From Impatiens glandulifera (taxonomy: Eukaryota > Streptophyta > Magnoliopsida > Ericales > Balsaminaceae): a stretch of DNA of 64,000 nt. Under the pieces are notes generated by a model, which saw only the letters and a program-made list of their open reading frames with translations, did not search any database and was not told the origin of the DNA. The stretch's first letter is position 1, and the number at the start of each line of letters is the position of its first letter. The position numbers were made by a program, and so were the translations under genes. Shown here piece by piece: positions 1 to 10,473 of the stretch. Where the stretch lies: assembly GCF_907164915.1 (NCBI RefSeq), contig NC_061862.1:80689718-80753717 (forward strand), in the 5' to 3' direction.

Positions 1-262
1 CGGACCATATGGCGAAAACCTTGCAAAGGGTTTCCCGAACTTCACGGGGAGAGATGCTGTGAATATGTGGATCGAGGAGAAACCCTTCTACGACTATGAC
101 TCAAACACATGTGTCGGAGGTGAATGCTTACACTATACTCAGGTTGTGTGGCGTGATTCAGTAAGACTAGGATGTGCTAGGGTTCAATGCAATGACGGTT
201 CGTGGTTCGTCACTTGTAACTATGATCCTCGAGGCAACTTTGTTGGAGAGAGACCTTACTAG
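1..262 (+). CDS. PR1: Pathogenesis-related protein 1 (PR-1), 3' part, cut by window edge
   Basis: This is the C-terminal part (residues 77-162) of a secreted CAP-superfamily PR-1 protein; the 5' part lies outside the window. It is identical base for base to positions 44871-45132 of the complete copy. Visible features are the GENLAKG segment, HYTQVVW, four of the six PR-1 cysteines before the final VTCNYD, and the C-terminal CNYDP-x-GN motif from which CAPE-type defence peptides are released in other plants. The frame is open to the TAG at 260-262. PR-1 proteins act in the apoplast, bind sterols and are induced by salicylate-linked defence; that is family knowledge. Candidate AATAAA signals follow near 313 and 423. 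The gene is truncated only by the window edge and looks functional. Confidence 0.93.
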   Translation, partial: GPYGENLAKGFPNFTGRDAVNMWIEEKPFYDYDSNTCVGGECLHYTQVVWRDSVRLGCARVQCNDGSWFVTCNYDPRGNFVGERPY

Positions 263-472
263 AAAACTGAAAGTCACAGTTATTGTCATGACTTTTAATT
301 AATATAAGTATGAATAAACTTTGTTTGTATTTAATTACATATGTCGTTTATGCGACGACTTTATTAAAACAAACTCTAGTATGATATGAAAAATAAACTA
401 TAAATATGCCTAATATTTATTCAATAAAGAATGTTTGTAATATTTGTTTTTATGTTTGATTGCTAATAATTA
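263..472 (+). other. PR-1 3' UTR and flank
   Basis: AT-rich DNA after the PR-1 stop with several AATAAA-like polyadenylation signals (near 313, 394, 423). It stays identical to copy B to position 318 and then diverges sharply. No coding potential is seen. Confidence 0.6.
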
Positions 473-596
473 TGTTTTTTTAGCTTTGTTTGATTGTCAT
501 CATTTAATCATGGTTAGAGTTTGTCTAATTTTGATTTTTGACTCTTCCACTTTTGGAATTTAATAAATGGTTTTAACCATTTAAAAAAAATTGGAA
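473..596 (+). mobile_element. 5'-truncated LINE tail with poly(A)
   Basis: About 120 bp matching the 3' end of the LINE at 61229-61350 read on the minus strand: both carry TTTGATTGTCATC, a GTTTGTCTA block, CTCCCACTTTT (here CTTCCACTTTT) and end in GGTTTTAACCATTT followed by an A-run here. The A-run at 589-596 is the expected LINE poly(A). The same tail is at 45346-45468 in copy B, so it inserted before the duplication. Confidence 0.6.
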
Positions 597-907
597 TGTA
601 TGAGGGAATTAAAATAATGGCTAATCGATATTATGCTCTTTGTGTATTTAACTAAGTTTGAAATATTTTTCCTTACATGACCTTATTTGAAATTGTTCAT
701 TATAAAGTTTTTTTTTTTTGTTTAAAATTACTTATTTTACATTTAGTTTTGTTTGAACTTTAATCATCTAAAATCATTTAAAATATTATAAAATTATTAA
801 TTTGTGTTGAAAATAGTCACACATTCCTCATTTACATAGTATATTTATTTTTTGTATTTATAAGTTCAATTGTGTTCATGTGATTTCTTCAACTCAATTC
901 TCAGACA
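597..907. other. AT-rich intergenic DNA with a diverged direct repeat
   Basis: Positions 720-930 are a diverged direct copy of 939-1120; both share a TTTTGTTTGAA core and a CTAAAATCAT block. No gene is seen. Copy B has the same arrangement at 45590-46015. Confidence 0.5.
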
Positions 908-1366
908 ACAATGCATGTAATCTTTTTCATTTATTTTTATTGAAATTACTTTTTTTACATATAGTTTTGTTTGAATTTACATTTTAAACATCTAAAATCA
1001 TATAAATGTTATAAAACTGTTAATTTATGTTAAAAATATGCACAAATTCCTCGACGTAATATTTTTATTTTTTTGTAAGTTCAACTGCGGAAAAAACTTT
1101 TAATTTTTGTTTTTATGTGATTTTGTTATTGTAATACAAAACTCGCAATATCACATAAAAACAAAAATTAAAAGTTTTTTCCGTAGTTGAATTTACAAAA
1201 AAATAAAAATATTACGTCAATGAGGAATTTGTGCATATTTTTAACATAAATTAACAGTTTTATAACATTTATATGATTTTAGATGTTTAAAATGTAAATT
1301 CAAACAAAACTATAGGTAAAAAAAGTAATTTCAATAAAAATAAATGAAAAAGATTACCTGCATTGT
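908..1366. repeat. Large inverted repeat (foldback), copy A only
   Basis: Left arm 908-1121 and right arm 1149-1366 are near-perfect reverse complements of about 214 bp around a 27-bp loop (1122-1148). Copy B has the left arm but goes from GCAATAT straight to the ACCGGTCATACTGG flank, so the right arm is specific to A. A transcript through it could form a long hairpin RNA. Confidence 0.85.
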
Positions 1367-2289
1367 CGGACCGGTCATACTGGACTTAGACCGAAAAGGT
1401 GATTATCTTCTTAATAAGAATATATATATATAATGAGATTTAATGTAATTTGATTTGAAAATGAAGTGAGTTTGTTAATCGAAATAAGTCATAGCCCAAA
1501 TTTCATAAACATAACTTAATTGGAACTTTAGGTGATAGATTATTTTAAATTAATTATTAAGAGAGATTAAATTTCGACCATAAAATAAAAGTTGTTCATA
1601 CTTGATTATTTTTTATTTGTACGTTTCAAAAGTATCTAACTATTTCTAACAAAAATAAATGTGAAATGAACAATTTAAAACTAAATAAATTAACAAGGAG
1701 CAATTAAAAAAAACTATATATAGAAAATATTTCAAAATTAAATTGTAGAGTATTATACCTTTTACCTTTAAAATAAATATTCTTAATTTCAAAAGGTTAG
1801 TTTTTCTTTCTAAATTCCTTCCTATAACAAGTTTTTTATATTTTTTTCTGGTTTGCATGACATTTTAATGTTCAATTATTTTTTTTATAAAAACCTAATA
1901 GCTCTAGCATATTAAATATTATTCAGCCTATTTTCTTTTGTAGAGCATTTTTACTTTGCCAAAAATAAATAAAATTGTAATTTCTTAAAAAAAACATATT
2001 ATTCGTCACTAAAATCACATATTTTATATGCCTTAAAATCATTATAAAATGAGGTATATGGCAGTACTTAATTAACCGGCGCAAATTATACATCGCTAAA
2101 AACATTGAATGACTCTTATTCTGTCTAGGACAAGCGTATGTGAATTATTTGATTGATTTTGTTTTGTTCTTTTTTTTCTATAATTTTTTTTATTTTTTTA
2201 TTTTTTTAGAATATTCATTTAAATTAAGTTATGATATTTTATTTTATCTTATAACTTAAATTATGATGATTTTCTTGTATTTAGCATAA
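1367..2289. other. AT-rich intergenic DNA, no gene seen
   Basis: Shared with copy B (46030-46964). Only short low-complexity open frames are present and none resembles a known protein. Confidence 0.6.
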
Positions 2290-2687
2290 TGTCACGGACT
2301 GAAACTCGGTCACCGAATATTTCTTCATCCCGCGCGACACTAGTCTAGATTGTCACAATCCTAGCTAGTCAGTCTTTCCAAGGATGCAAGAAGATTGAAT
2401 AGTTTGAGAGAGAAAAATGTTGGAGAATATCTTGTTTATTACAAGTGTGAGGTACACGAATGTGAGGTATTGTGAGGTTCTTGATTTATGGCTGTTGGGT
2501 CAAATTATTTTGACTAAGTGTCAAAGTAGTTTGACTATTAGACTTTTGATGATGAATGTATATAAAACTCAATATATGTCGTCTAATTGTTTTTGGTGCA
2601 AGTGTATTGAAAACAGGTTATATTAGACTTGGTCTTAATGAGGTTTATTAGACTGATTTGGCATTAGATGCATTGAAAAATAATTTG

Positions 2688-3115
2688 ACATGCAGTCTAA
2701 CTAGCTGTTAGATGTGCAGTCTAACTAGCGGAGTTAGACGTGCAGTCTAACTAGCGGAGTTAGACGTGCAGTCTAACTAGCGGAGTTACACGTGCAGTCT
2801 AACTAGTGGAGTTAGACGTGCAGTCTAACTAGCGTAGTTAGACGTGAAGTCTAACTAGTGAGAGTTAGACATGCAGTCTAACTAGTGAGAGTTAGACGTG
2901 TAGTCTAACTCCTTCAGATTAGTCTGAAGGGATGTATAGTTAGACGTGCAGTCTAACTAATGGCAGTTAGACGTGCAATCTAACTCCTTCAGATTAGTCT
3001 GAAGGGATGTGATATTAGACATGTTATCTAATTCCATTAGACTAGGTGGTCTAATGGATCCTGATATTAGACGGGGGCGTTTAATTTCATTAGACGAGGT
3101 CGTCTAAGTAAAATA
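2688..3115. repeat. 26-bp tandem array of TTAGAC/GTCTAA palindromes in the LTR
   Basis: About eight tandem 26-bp units, each holding the imperfect palindrome TTAGACGTGCAGTCTAA (6-bp arms, 5-bp centre), followed by more widely spaced variants to 3115. The matching array in the 3' LTR is at 10655-11090. Confidence 0.88.
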
Positions 3116-3434
3116 CATCTTTTGTTAGGCTTAAGCAGTTGCTTGAAGCTAACACCCGTCTACCCACGATCAACTAGCTTTACGCTACTCCTGCTCTACT
3201 TTCTCGTGAAGATCAGTACGACAGCCAGTTGCAACCAATTGATTAATGCCACGTAAGCAAATATTCTTCCCACTATTTCTTTTTGCAGGAATATCCTTGA
3301 AGAATATTTGGCGCACTACCAGATTGGTACGACCACGATCCTAGTGCTCAGAGTCTATTGTGTACTATGGAGGCGTTCCAATGGAAGCTCGCCATGTGTC
3401 ATTATGGAAGATTCGATCGTTGATACCTGTCTCT

Positions 3435-3442
3435 TATTTAAA
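3435..3442 (+). promoter_or_regulatory. LTR TATA-like box
   Basis: TATTTAAA in the LTR about 530 bp before its 3' end; the same box is kept in the 3' LTR at 11409-11416. A likely start for element transcription, inferred from sequence only. Confidence 0.5.
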
Positions 3443-3970
3443 GATCCTCAAATACAACAGAAGAATCATCGATTTATCGATACTTAGATTATTCTATCTT
3501 AAGCATACAAACTGTCATATTAAGTGAGATGCTTTCTTGTTTTTATTGAGTGTTCAATCAAGAGAGAGTTAAAATCAAAGCATTGCATTAGCTGAGTGAT
3601 ATTCTTCTTATTGTAAGTTGAACAGAGTCTGTTCTGTTCAACAGTGAGCTAGTTGTGCTATTGTATTTGATTCGTTGAAAGTTTAGTGAATCATTCCGGT
3701 GGTTAGAAGAAGGGGTGATGTAGAAGAGTTAACTCCGAACATCCATAAACAAATTGATGTGTTGTTTCTTTATGTCATCTTCTCATTCTTGGTTCTTAGC
3801 TTCAAACCTAAGAAAATGTTTCCGCACTTGAATCGATCAAGAGTTTGCAAGGGTTTGTGCAAAATAGAAAGTGATCTAAATCCTTAACATGATTTCTATC
3901 AAATCGTTTTTCCTAAGCGTTATCAATCATCAGACCCCTCATCTCTATTGATTACGCCGATCCTATCAAT

Positions 3971-3982
3971 TGGTATTAGAGC
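3971..3982 (+). other. Primer-binding site (initiator tRNA-Met)
   Basis: TGGTATTAGAGC, two bases after the 5' LTR. It differs by one base from the TGGTATCAGAGC site usual in plant copia elements. Confidence 0.85.
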
Positions 3983-4011
3983 TATGTTTCTGTTCTCAAG
4001 CTTTTCCAAGA

Positions 4012-5837
4012 ATGTCGATCATAACCAAAGATGCCAGTGCTACCGTTATTCCCACTTTCTCTAGGGAAAATTATATCGTGTGGAAGAAGAGAGTCCGTGC
4101 TCATCTTTCTTCTCTCCATGACGACATGTGGAGTGTCATAACAGATTGTCCTATCAAGATCGATAAGGAGAAATTTGAATGGACCAGTGAAGATAAGAGG
4201 AAGAACAACCTCAACAACATGGCCCTTGATGTTCTGTACAGATCTCTCGATGACAGTATGTTCAACTACATTATCGAGTGTGATACTATTAAAGAGGTAT
4301 GCGACAGACTCACCCAATTGTGTGAGGGCAACGAGCAAACCAAGGAAAACAAGATCATGGTTGTCACATAATAGTTTGACAGTTTCAATATGCGTCCTGG
4401 TGAAACAATGAACGAATTCGACACCAAATTCAGCCAGATTGTCTCCTCCTTATCTATCCTTGGTAAGACCTATAGAAATAGGGAGTTGATATTAAGGTCA
4501 TGCGTGCTCTTCCAAGGGAATGGGACATAAAGACGATGGCTATGAGGGAATCCAAAGATCTCAACAAGATCTCTCTCTTCGACCTGTTTGCTGATCTCAA
4601 GGCCTACGAGTTCGAGTTGAACTGTAGGATTTAAGAAGATCAATCCACATCCATTATCATTGCCAAAGCATTGGTGACTACTGAAGAGCCACTAGTAGCT
4701 ATTGATGTGAATATGGCGGTGCAACAACTGAGCAGCGATGCCATGTCTCTCTTCGTGAAAAAGTTTGGCTACTTCATGAAGAAGAGAAACTCTAACTCAA
4801 GCTCTTAAAATTCCAATGATAATAAGAAATCCAAGGCTAATGTTAAATGTTATAACTATGGCATTACAGGTGATTACCAATCGGAATGCTGGAAGCCTAA
4901 GCGTGAAGATAAGAAGGATGATGAAAAAGAGCTAAAGGCTCTTATGGTAGGAGATGGGAAGAATAAACGAAACCTCCGTGATTCTTACTTCTCATCCAGT
5001 GATAGTGATGACGAAGAAGTGGCTTGCTTCATGGAAAAAGAAGATGAAGAAGAGACTCAGGAAACTGAGGTATTTGACTTCTCTTCTGAAAAGTTTTCAA
5101 GGGAACAACTGGTAGCTGCACTAGATGACATGGTCATAGAGTACAGAAAGCTAGCAGAATCCCTAAATAATTTAAAATTGTCACATGAACTGTGTCAACC
5201 TGTTTTACCTTAAATTTTTAAATCAAATGTTTTTGAAAAGAAGTTTGTAGAGATCTCATCTGAGAATGAGATGTTCAAAGAACATATTCAAACTATTTCT
5301 GTTGAAAACAAGAGGTTAAACTATTTTGTCAATGCATGGACAAGGTCTGGAGAAGCTGTCAAATATCAGATCAGCATGTTGAAACCTTCTGGATCTAGAT
5401 CCGGTTTAGGATTTGATGGCGATGACTCAAACCTGTCGTACAAAAAGTCAAACTCATCAAATGACAAGCTTAAGCCAATAAGCTTTGTTAAAGGAAGTTT
5501 GACTGCTATTGAATCTGATTCCATTCATGAAGAAGTAGATTTTCAGAATGAAATAATTTATGTTCCGTCGACCGTTAACTGGCTGAAAAATAAGTTACAA
5601 GCAGCTAACAGGTCTGGCAATCTAAAACCTGACTCAAAGTCATGGAGTTTTAAAAGAAAGTCTTCTTCAAAAGGGATCAGTGGCTAACAGGAAGTCGTCT
5701 GCTAAGTCAGAATCATACGCATTAATCACAACACAAAATGGGAAATACATTAGAATATCTCAGATATGGATTCCTAAGGGACTAATTGATCGAGGACCCA
5801 ATTGAATATGGGTACCAAAGTTTGTAAATAGTTTCTT
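4012..5837 (+). pseudogene. Copia gag remnant (UBN2-type), no pol behind it
   Basis: Capsid/nucleocapsid region of a copia retrotransposon. The chosen start, MSIITK at 4012, follows the primer site. Residues 1-118 form the gag N-terminal domain (NYIVWKKRVRAHL, MWSVITD). An in-frame TAA at 4369-4371 and a frameshift near 4490 break the UBN2 region, which continues as ALPREWDIKTMAM. The CCHC zinc knuckle near 4845-4890 is degenerate: the second Cys has become Tyr and the His has become Asp. An acidic Asp/Ser stretch (SSSDSDDEE), a coiled-coil-like part and the closing IPKGLIDRGPN block that normally precedes protease follow. No DSG protease motif or any pol sequence comes after. It is not functional as it stands. 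Confidence 0.85.
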
Positions 5838-6062
5838 ATGTAGGTGATGCAAGAGGGCTGTAGGAAGGAAGCATGGAGAATACTCTTTTGAGTATACATC
5901 TTAGAATATCAACAATGGTATTTGCCATTCCATAAGACTAAATGTTTTTCTTTGTTTTTGTATTAAAAACACTTTTGGTCCTAAGGACCTCAAAACATTT
6001 GTTTATTCATTTTGTACATGCACAAAATGAGAGGGAGAAATTATTTTGAAAATAAAGATACA

Positions 6063-6435
6063 TTCAGACGAAAGGCCTTAATCGGTCTATTAGACGGGGT
6101 CGTCTAAAGTAAGAGGCATGTACTTAGACGTATTTTTGCTCACACTCTAAGAATCTAAGTCTATATGTCTTGGTTTAAAACCTACGTGGTTAGACGTACA
6201 CGTCTAATAGAAATTAGACGTTTTTACGTCAAGATAAAGTGGATGCTCACGTCTAACCAAACACACGTCTAATACGTGATATTCATGCATTATTAGACGT
6301 ACACGTCTAATAGACATTAGACGTATATATGACACGTGATTAGACGCTTGCGTCTAATAGACCCATGTGTCTAATAGACGTTTAGTTTTCATAGACGGGT
6401 GTAGTAAAAAACGTCTAACTACGTGTGTATTAGAC
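6063..6435. repeat. Internal array of TTAGACG...CGTCTAA palindromes
   Basis: Many copies of TTAGACG and its reverse complement CGTCTAA, often paired as in TTAGACGTACACGTCTAA, spread over about 370 bp. It is the motif class of the LTR arrays but irregularly spaced. It lies between the end of gag and the promoter of the second coding region, after a purine-rich GAGAGGGAGAAATT at 6029-6042 that looks like a polypurine tract. Confidence 0.8.
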
Positions 6436-6658
6436 CGATCAAGGACAGTTGTCTCATGTGAGGAGATATCTATTTTCCCGCTCAAACATAAAAAACAGTC
6501 ATCTCTGAATAACATGGAGACACATGTCTTTCAATGTTAAGAGAGATTGACTAATATACCCTCAATATAATGATGACTCTTTGGAAAGGACGTCTAAAAA
6601 TTAATTGATGGGCCATACCATAGGAAAAACGACGGTTATTCTATATGACTCTTGGTAG

Positions 6659-6790
6659 TCTATATAAGGATAGTTTTGCATGAGATCGAAAACTTTTTCT
6701 CACTCAAGATTTCTAAGAACCCTAGATTTCTCTGATTTTCTCTCTAAAAAATCTTCGTTCTTTGTGTGTCTATTCGTATTCTTCTGAAAA
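6659..6790 (+). promoter_or_regulatory. Internal TATA promoter and leader for the second coding region
   Basis: TATATAAG at 6661-6668 is followed by a pyrimidine-rich leader (TTTCTCACTC, GATTTTCTCTCT) and an ATG at 6791 about 120 bp downstream, the normal layout of a plant Pol II promoter and 5' UTR. This suggests the second coding region was or is transcribed separately from the LTR transcript. Confidence 0.55.
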
Positions 6791-9700
6791 ATGGGAAACA
6801 AGAGAATCATGCTTGGTCATTGTACTTTGCAGGTGGATTTTCCTTCCGTTTACACGTTCTATCAGTATGAGGTGGTCAAAATGTTTAGATCCCTTGAATA
6901 TTCCGGTTTGGGAAAGTATCTGGGAGGGCCGTTCATCTTCCACGAAAAAGAAGTGAGGGAGTTCTTCAAATCTGCAACAATGGTAGGCGACTCTATTGTA
7001 GCAATCGTAAATGGAACCGAAATCTCCTTCAACAAAGCAGTTTATGCGGAGTTCTTTGAACTTCCATCAAAAGGGCATACGTTGAACCGACATCTGCCAT
7101 TAGTGGTGACGAAGGAAATAAAGACTGTCTTCTCAGCCGACGGTTCGGCTATTCGACTCAACGAGAGTAAGAAGGCTCTCAAACCACAGTTCATTTTGTT
7201 GAATGATGTGGTGGCGAAAGTGCTTCAGGGGAAGACTGGGTCGTTCAATCTCTATAGTCAAGATCGGTTTGACTATATGTCTACCATCTCAAAGGGGATT
7301 CAGGTCAACTGGGCCTCAACGCTGTTCCAGAACCTTTGCTTCTCAATCAAATAGGAGAACAAGGAGAGCATAAACTTTTATACTCAAATAAGTCGTCTAT
7401 TGGAGCATTTGGGGGTCCCAATGGAGGATTTTGAACCAATCAACCCGACTAGGGTGTACACTGTATTCACAGTCGCTAACACCCTAGTTAGAATGAAGAA
7501 CAACAAAGAGTCTCTTTTGGGAGCTTCAAGCCAACAGACAACAAGAGGGTCTGTTACCTGGTCCAAACATCTAGCGACTTCTATCCTGTCTACAAGAGCC
7601 AAACGAACCAAAATTGTAAACGAGTCTGAGGCTAGTTCTACCAGCCTTAAGAGCTCCTCGAAGAAGGATTCTGGAATAGTTGATTCCAGAGTCATGCAAG
7701 GTCTAGTCGAACTTGCCACCATTCTCATATCTCCTCTGTCTCCGGCTGCTAGTCAGTTGCGGAGATCATCAAGGTCCTCTATTTCTAAAGGAGAAAAGTC
7801 AAAGGCGCCTTGCGCGTCTAAATCGATGAAAGCGTCATCGAAGGTAACCTCTCCCCAATCCCTGGCCGAAGTGCCCAAATTCAATGTTCCTGAGTTGGAA
7901 CAGGATAAGTCCGATTTTATTCCTGTTAGGGAATCTGCTGTCGGGCCAACTGTTGAGCTAGTTGGTCCAACTACTGAAATTCTTGACAGGGTTGCGTCTT
8001 CTGTTCATCAACCTGATCTTGTAGCCGCAGGTGCTACAAAACATGCTGAACAAGAGCAAGGTGCTATTCCTACCTCTACTGCTGGTGGTGAACCTGAGAA
8101 GGCTAATTCTATGTTAATAGAATGCCTCACGTTCCAAACATCGTCCCAACGGAGTCTCTAGTGAGCGGCAAGATAAATCCAGCCGAACCTACACCAGGAC
8201 TCTTCGTCAAACCCTTGACTGCCCATGAAATCATGTGTTCTGCAAGACAATCCACTGGAATTGTCTTTGGGGAACCAAGACCCTTCCCAAAGTCCATCGA
8301 AGTGATCGGAAAAGGGAAGGATGTTGCTATGAATCATGATGAGGAAGTTTCTTGAGGCAACGTGTATTGTTGACCTCATGATGGATCAGGCCAAGACTGC
8401 TGCTGCTGAAAAGATAGAGATCTTCGATACTTGGGTACTGAATAGAATATCTATCAAGTACACCAGAGTCATCAAAGACAAAGGAATAACCAGTCAATGG
8501 TTGCAGCTCGTCAAAAATGAGAAAAGGGTCTTGAAGTGGGCCAAGACTTCAGAAGTGTATGAAGCTCTTAAAAGAAAAGAACTAGTGGAAGCAAACTTGA
8601 GAGGAAGAACTCTCTTTCCTATTCTCCAGGTCAGAAGAGCCAACTTCAATCCTATTGAGAAAGGTGCTGAAGCAGAAGCAAAAGCTTTGAAGAGATTGGA
8701 CGAGATCATGAAGAATTATATTTCGGTGGTTACACAGTACGTTCATGGAGCAAGCTTCTCAGGAGCTAGCCCATATAGTAGTTCCTCAGATGAAGATGAA
8801 CGAATGGACATCTCTGATGATTCTGCTGCAAATAAAGATGAGCAAGTTGCTGCTCATCTGATTGAACTTGGAAGTTTTTCTATAGAAGAAAATCGTCTAA
8901 TATAGCTCAACCCTCTATTGAGCAAGCAGATGAACCTATTCAATTGAGCCAATTTTTTGAAGAAGAAGTTATTCAAGAGCCTGTTCAAGCTCTTGAAGAA
9001 GATGCTGATCAAGAGCCCGTTCAAGCTCTTGTAATTCAAGAAAAAAAATTGTTGAAGAGCCTGTTCAAGCTCTTATTACTCATGAAGAAGAAGTAGTGGA
9101 ATCCCCTGTTCTCGGAGTAGAGGTCTCTCTAGTAAAGAAGGCTGATTTTGTTCAGCCTAATGCAGTTCACTCTAAGGGGGAACCCTCAAAAGACAAAGAA
9201 GTTGAGAAGAGTTCCTCAGCTGAGGGGGAACAAGATCAAAATGCTCGAACATTCAAGCCTCTACCATTTCCCGATATTAATGCTGCTAATATCTATGAGA
9301 ATATTCTCAATCCTTAACACAGTTCAGGAAACTTGCTCGAAAGGATTGACAGGGCAGAGAAAGAGTTGGAAGAAGAAGAACAAGATAAATCTGATAGTGA
9401 ATCAGAGAAGGATGACCTGAACAGTCCATGCAAGTTCATACCAACATCAGCCCCATTTAGATCATTGCAGCAGATTCACAAGAGAATTCATCTAATGAAG
9501 GATCTTTGGCTGACGGTTCAAAGATCATAAAGTCAATTGTCAACTTTGTTAACAACGCTCCAGAAGAATGTGGCAGTTATGCAATCTAACATGAAGAAAA
9601 TCATGAAGATCCAGAAGGAGGACAAGAAGAACTTTGCTGATCTTGTTAAAACTCATAAAGAGTTGGAGCAAACGTTGAAGAAGAACACGTACGAGGTTCA

Positions 9701-10283
9701 AGTCTTCAATACGAATTTTGCAAGATTTGAAAAGAAACTCTTCAATCGACAATCTGAAATGATGAACGTTGAAAGATAGATCAATCTTAATCTTCAAAGA
9801 GAGGTTATGGAAGGAATGGGTTTGGTTCAAAATCAGTTGGTTGAAATTCAAGGCATCATGAGAAGAACAAAGGTTGAAAGACTAGAGTATGCTGATTCCA
9901 TTGCAAAGAAATTTCAAGCTGAAGAGAATGCAAAAACTGATGAGAAAGAGCCGAATTTCATCACTTAGGGCGAGGCTGTTAGAGATAGAAGAGGTGACGG
10001 TGTGGCATCCGGCACCAGATCTAAGCGAAGGCCAACCAATGATGACAACCCAAGGCCAACTAAAAGAGGCGGAGGTCGCAGCGGTGGTGAGCGCGGAGGC
10101 CGAAGCAGTGGAAGTGATCGCGAATGTTTAAGTATTGGCAGCGATCGTGGTGGGCGAAATGGTGGAAGTGGTCGTGGTAGACGCGCTCTTCCTCCATTCC
10201 AAAACCTGTTTTATGGTGAAGATCTCATCTATGATGGATCACGCTTCCCAATTGATCCTCTAGTAAAAAGGGAAGGCCAATAA
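6791..10283 (+). pseudogene. Extra retrotransposon-borne protein (~1160 codons), broken
   Basis: I do not recognise a named function. One long coding region can be followed through several breaks: in-frame TAG at 7352, frame changes near 8120, 8340 and 8905, and further stops at 9315, 9528, 9777 and about 9966. Parts in order: an N-terminal globular domain of about 190 residues (LQVDFPSVYTFYQYE, LEYSGLGKYLGGPF, EFFELPSKGHTL); a Ser/Lys-rich linker (7600-7860); a middle helical domain (8380-8750) ending in an acidic SSSSDEDERMD stretch; three QEPVQAL-type repeats (8960-9080); a coiled coil (9537-9960, KKNFADLVKTHKELEQTLKK); and a C-terminal RGG-like Arg/Gly/Ser tail (10050-10190). No membrane segment is seen, which argues against a classic env protein despite its position. 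It recalls multicopy hypothetical proteins of Lamiales (memory only). Confidence 0.7.
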
Positions 10284-10459
10284 TCTCTCCTCCTTAAACT
10301 ATTCTTCTGTTAGTTTATGATTTTGGCTTTCTAAACATGGTTTCTGAATATTGGTGGTTTTGAAAAGTTTTTATGTAAGATGGATGAACAAGTTTTACTT
10401 CTTATTTATATGATGAATGTTTAATTTGTTATCTATGCAAAGGTTTTAACATCTTTATC

Positions 10460-10473
10460 AAAAAGGGGGAAAT
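10460..10473 (+). other. Polypurine tract before the 3' LTR
   Basis: AAAAAGGGGGAAAT directly before TGTTGGGTC, the plus-strand priming site of the element. Confidence 0.85.

Larger units (their letters stand above)
2493..3968 (+). repeat. 5' LTR of the 9.45-kb copia element
   Basis: 1476 bp, beginning TGTTGGGTC and ending CCTATCA. It contains a palindrome array (2688-3115), a TATA-like box (3435-3442) and a U5 block with GGGGTGATGTAGAAGAG and CTCCGAACATCC that is also found in the LTR of the element at 21495-26433. Confidence 0.93.

Noticed and set aside
2688..3115. CRISPR-like spaced repeats
   Set aside because: The 26-bp units are tandem palindromes inside an LTR with no unique spacers, and the DNA is plant nuclear.
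7384..7728. 114-codon minus-strand frame
   Set aside because: Antisense of the element's second coding region; no family resemblance.
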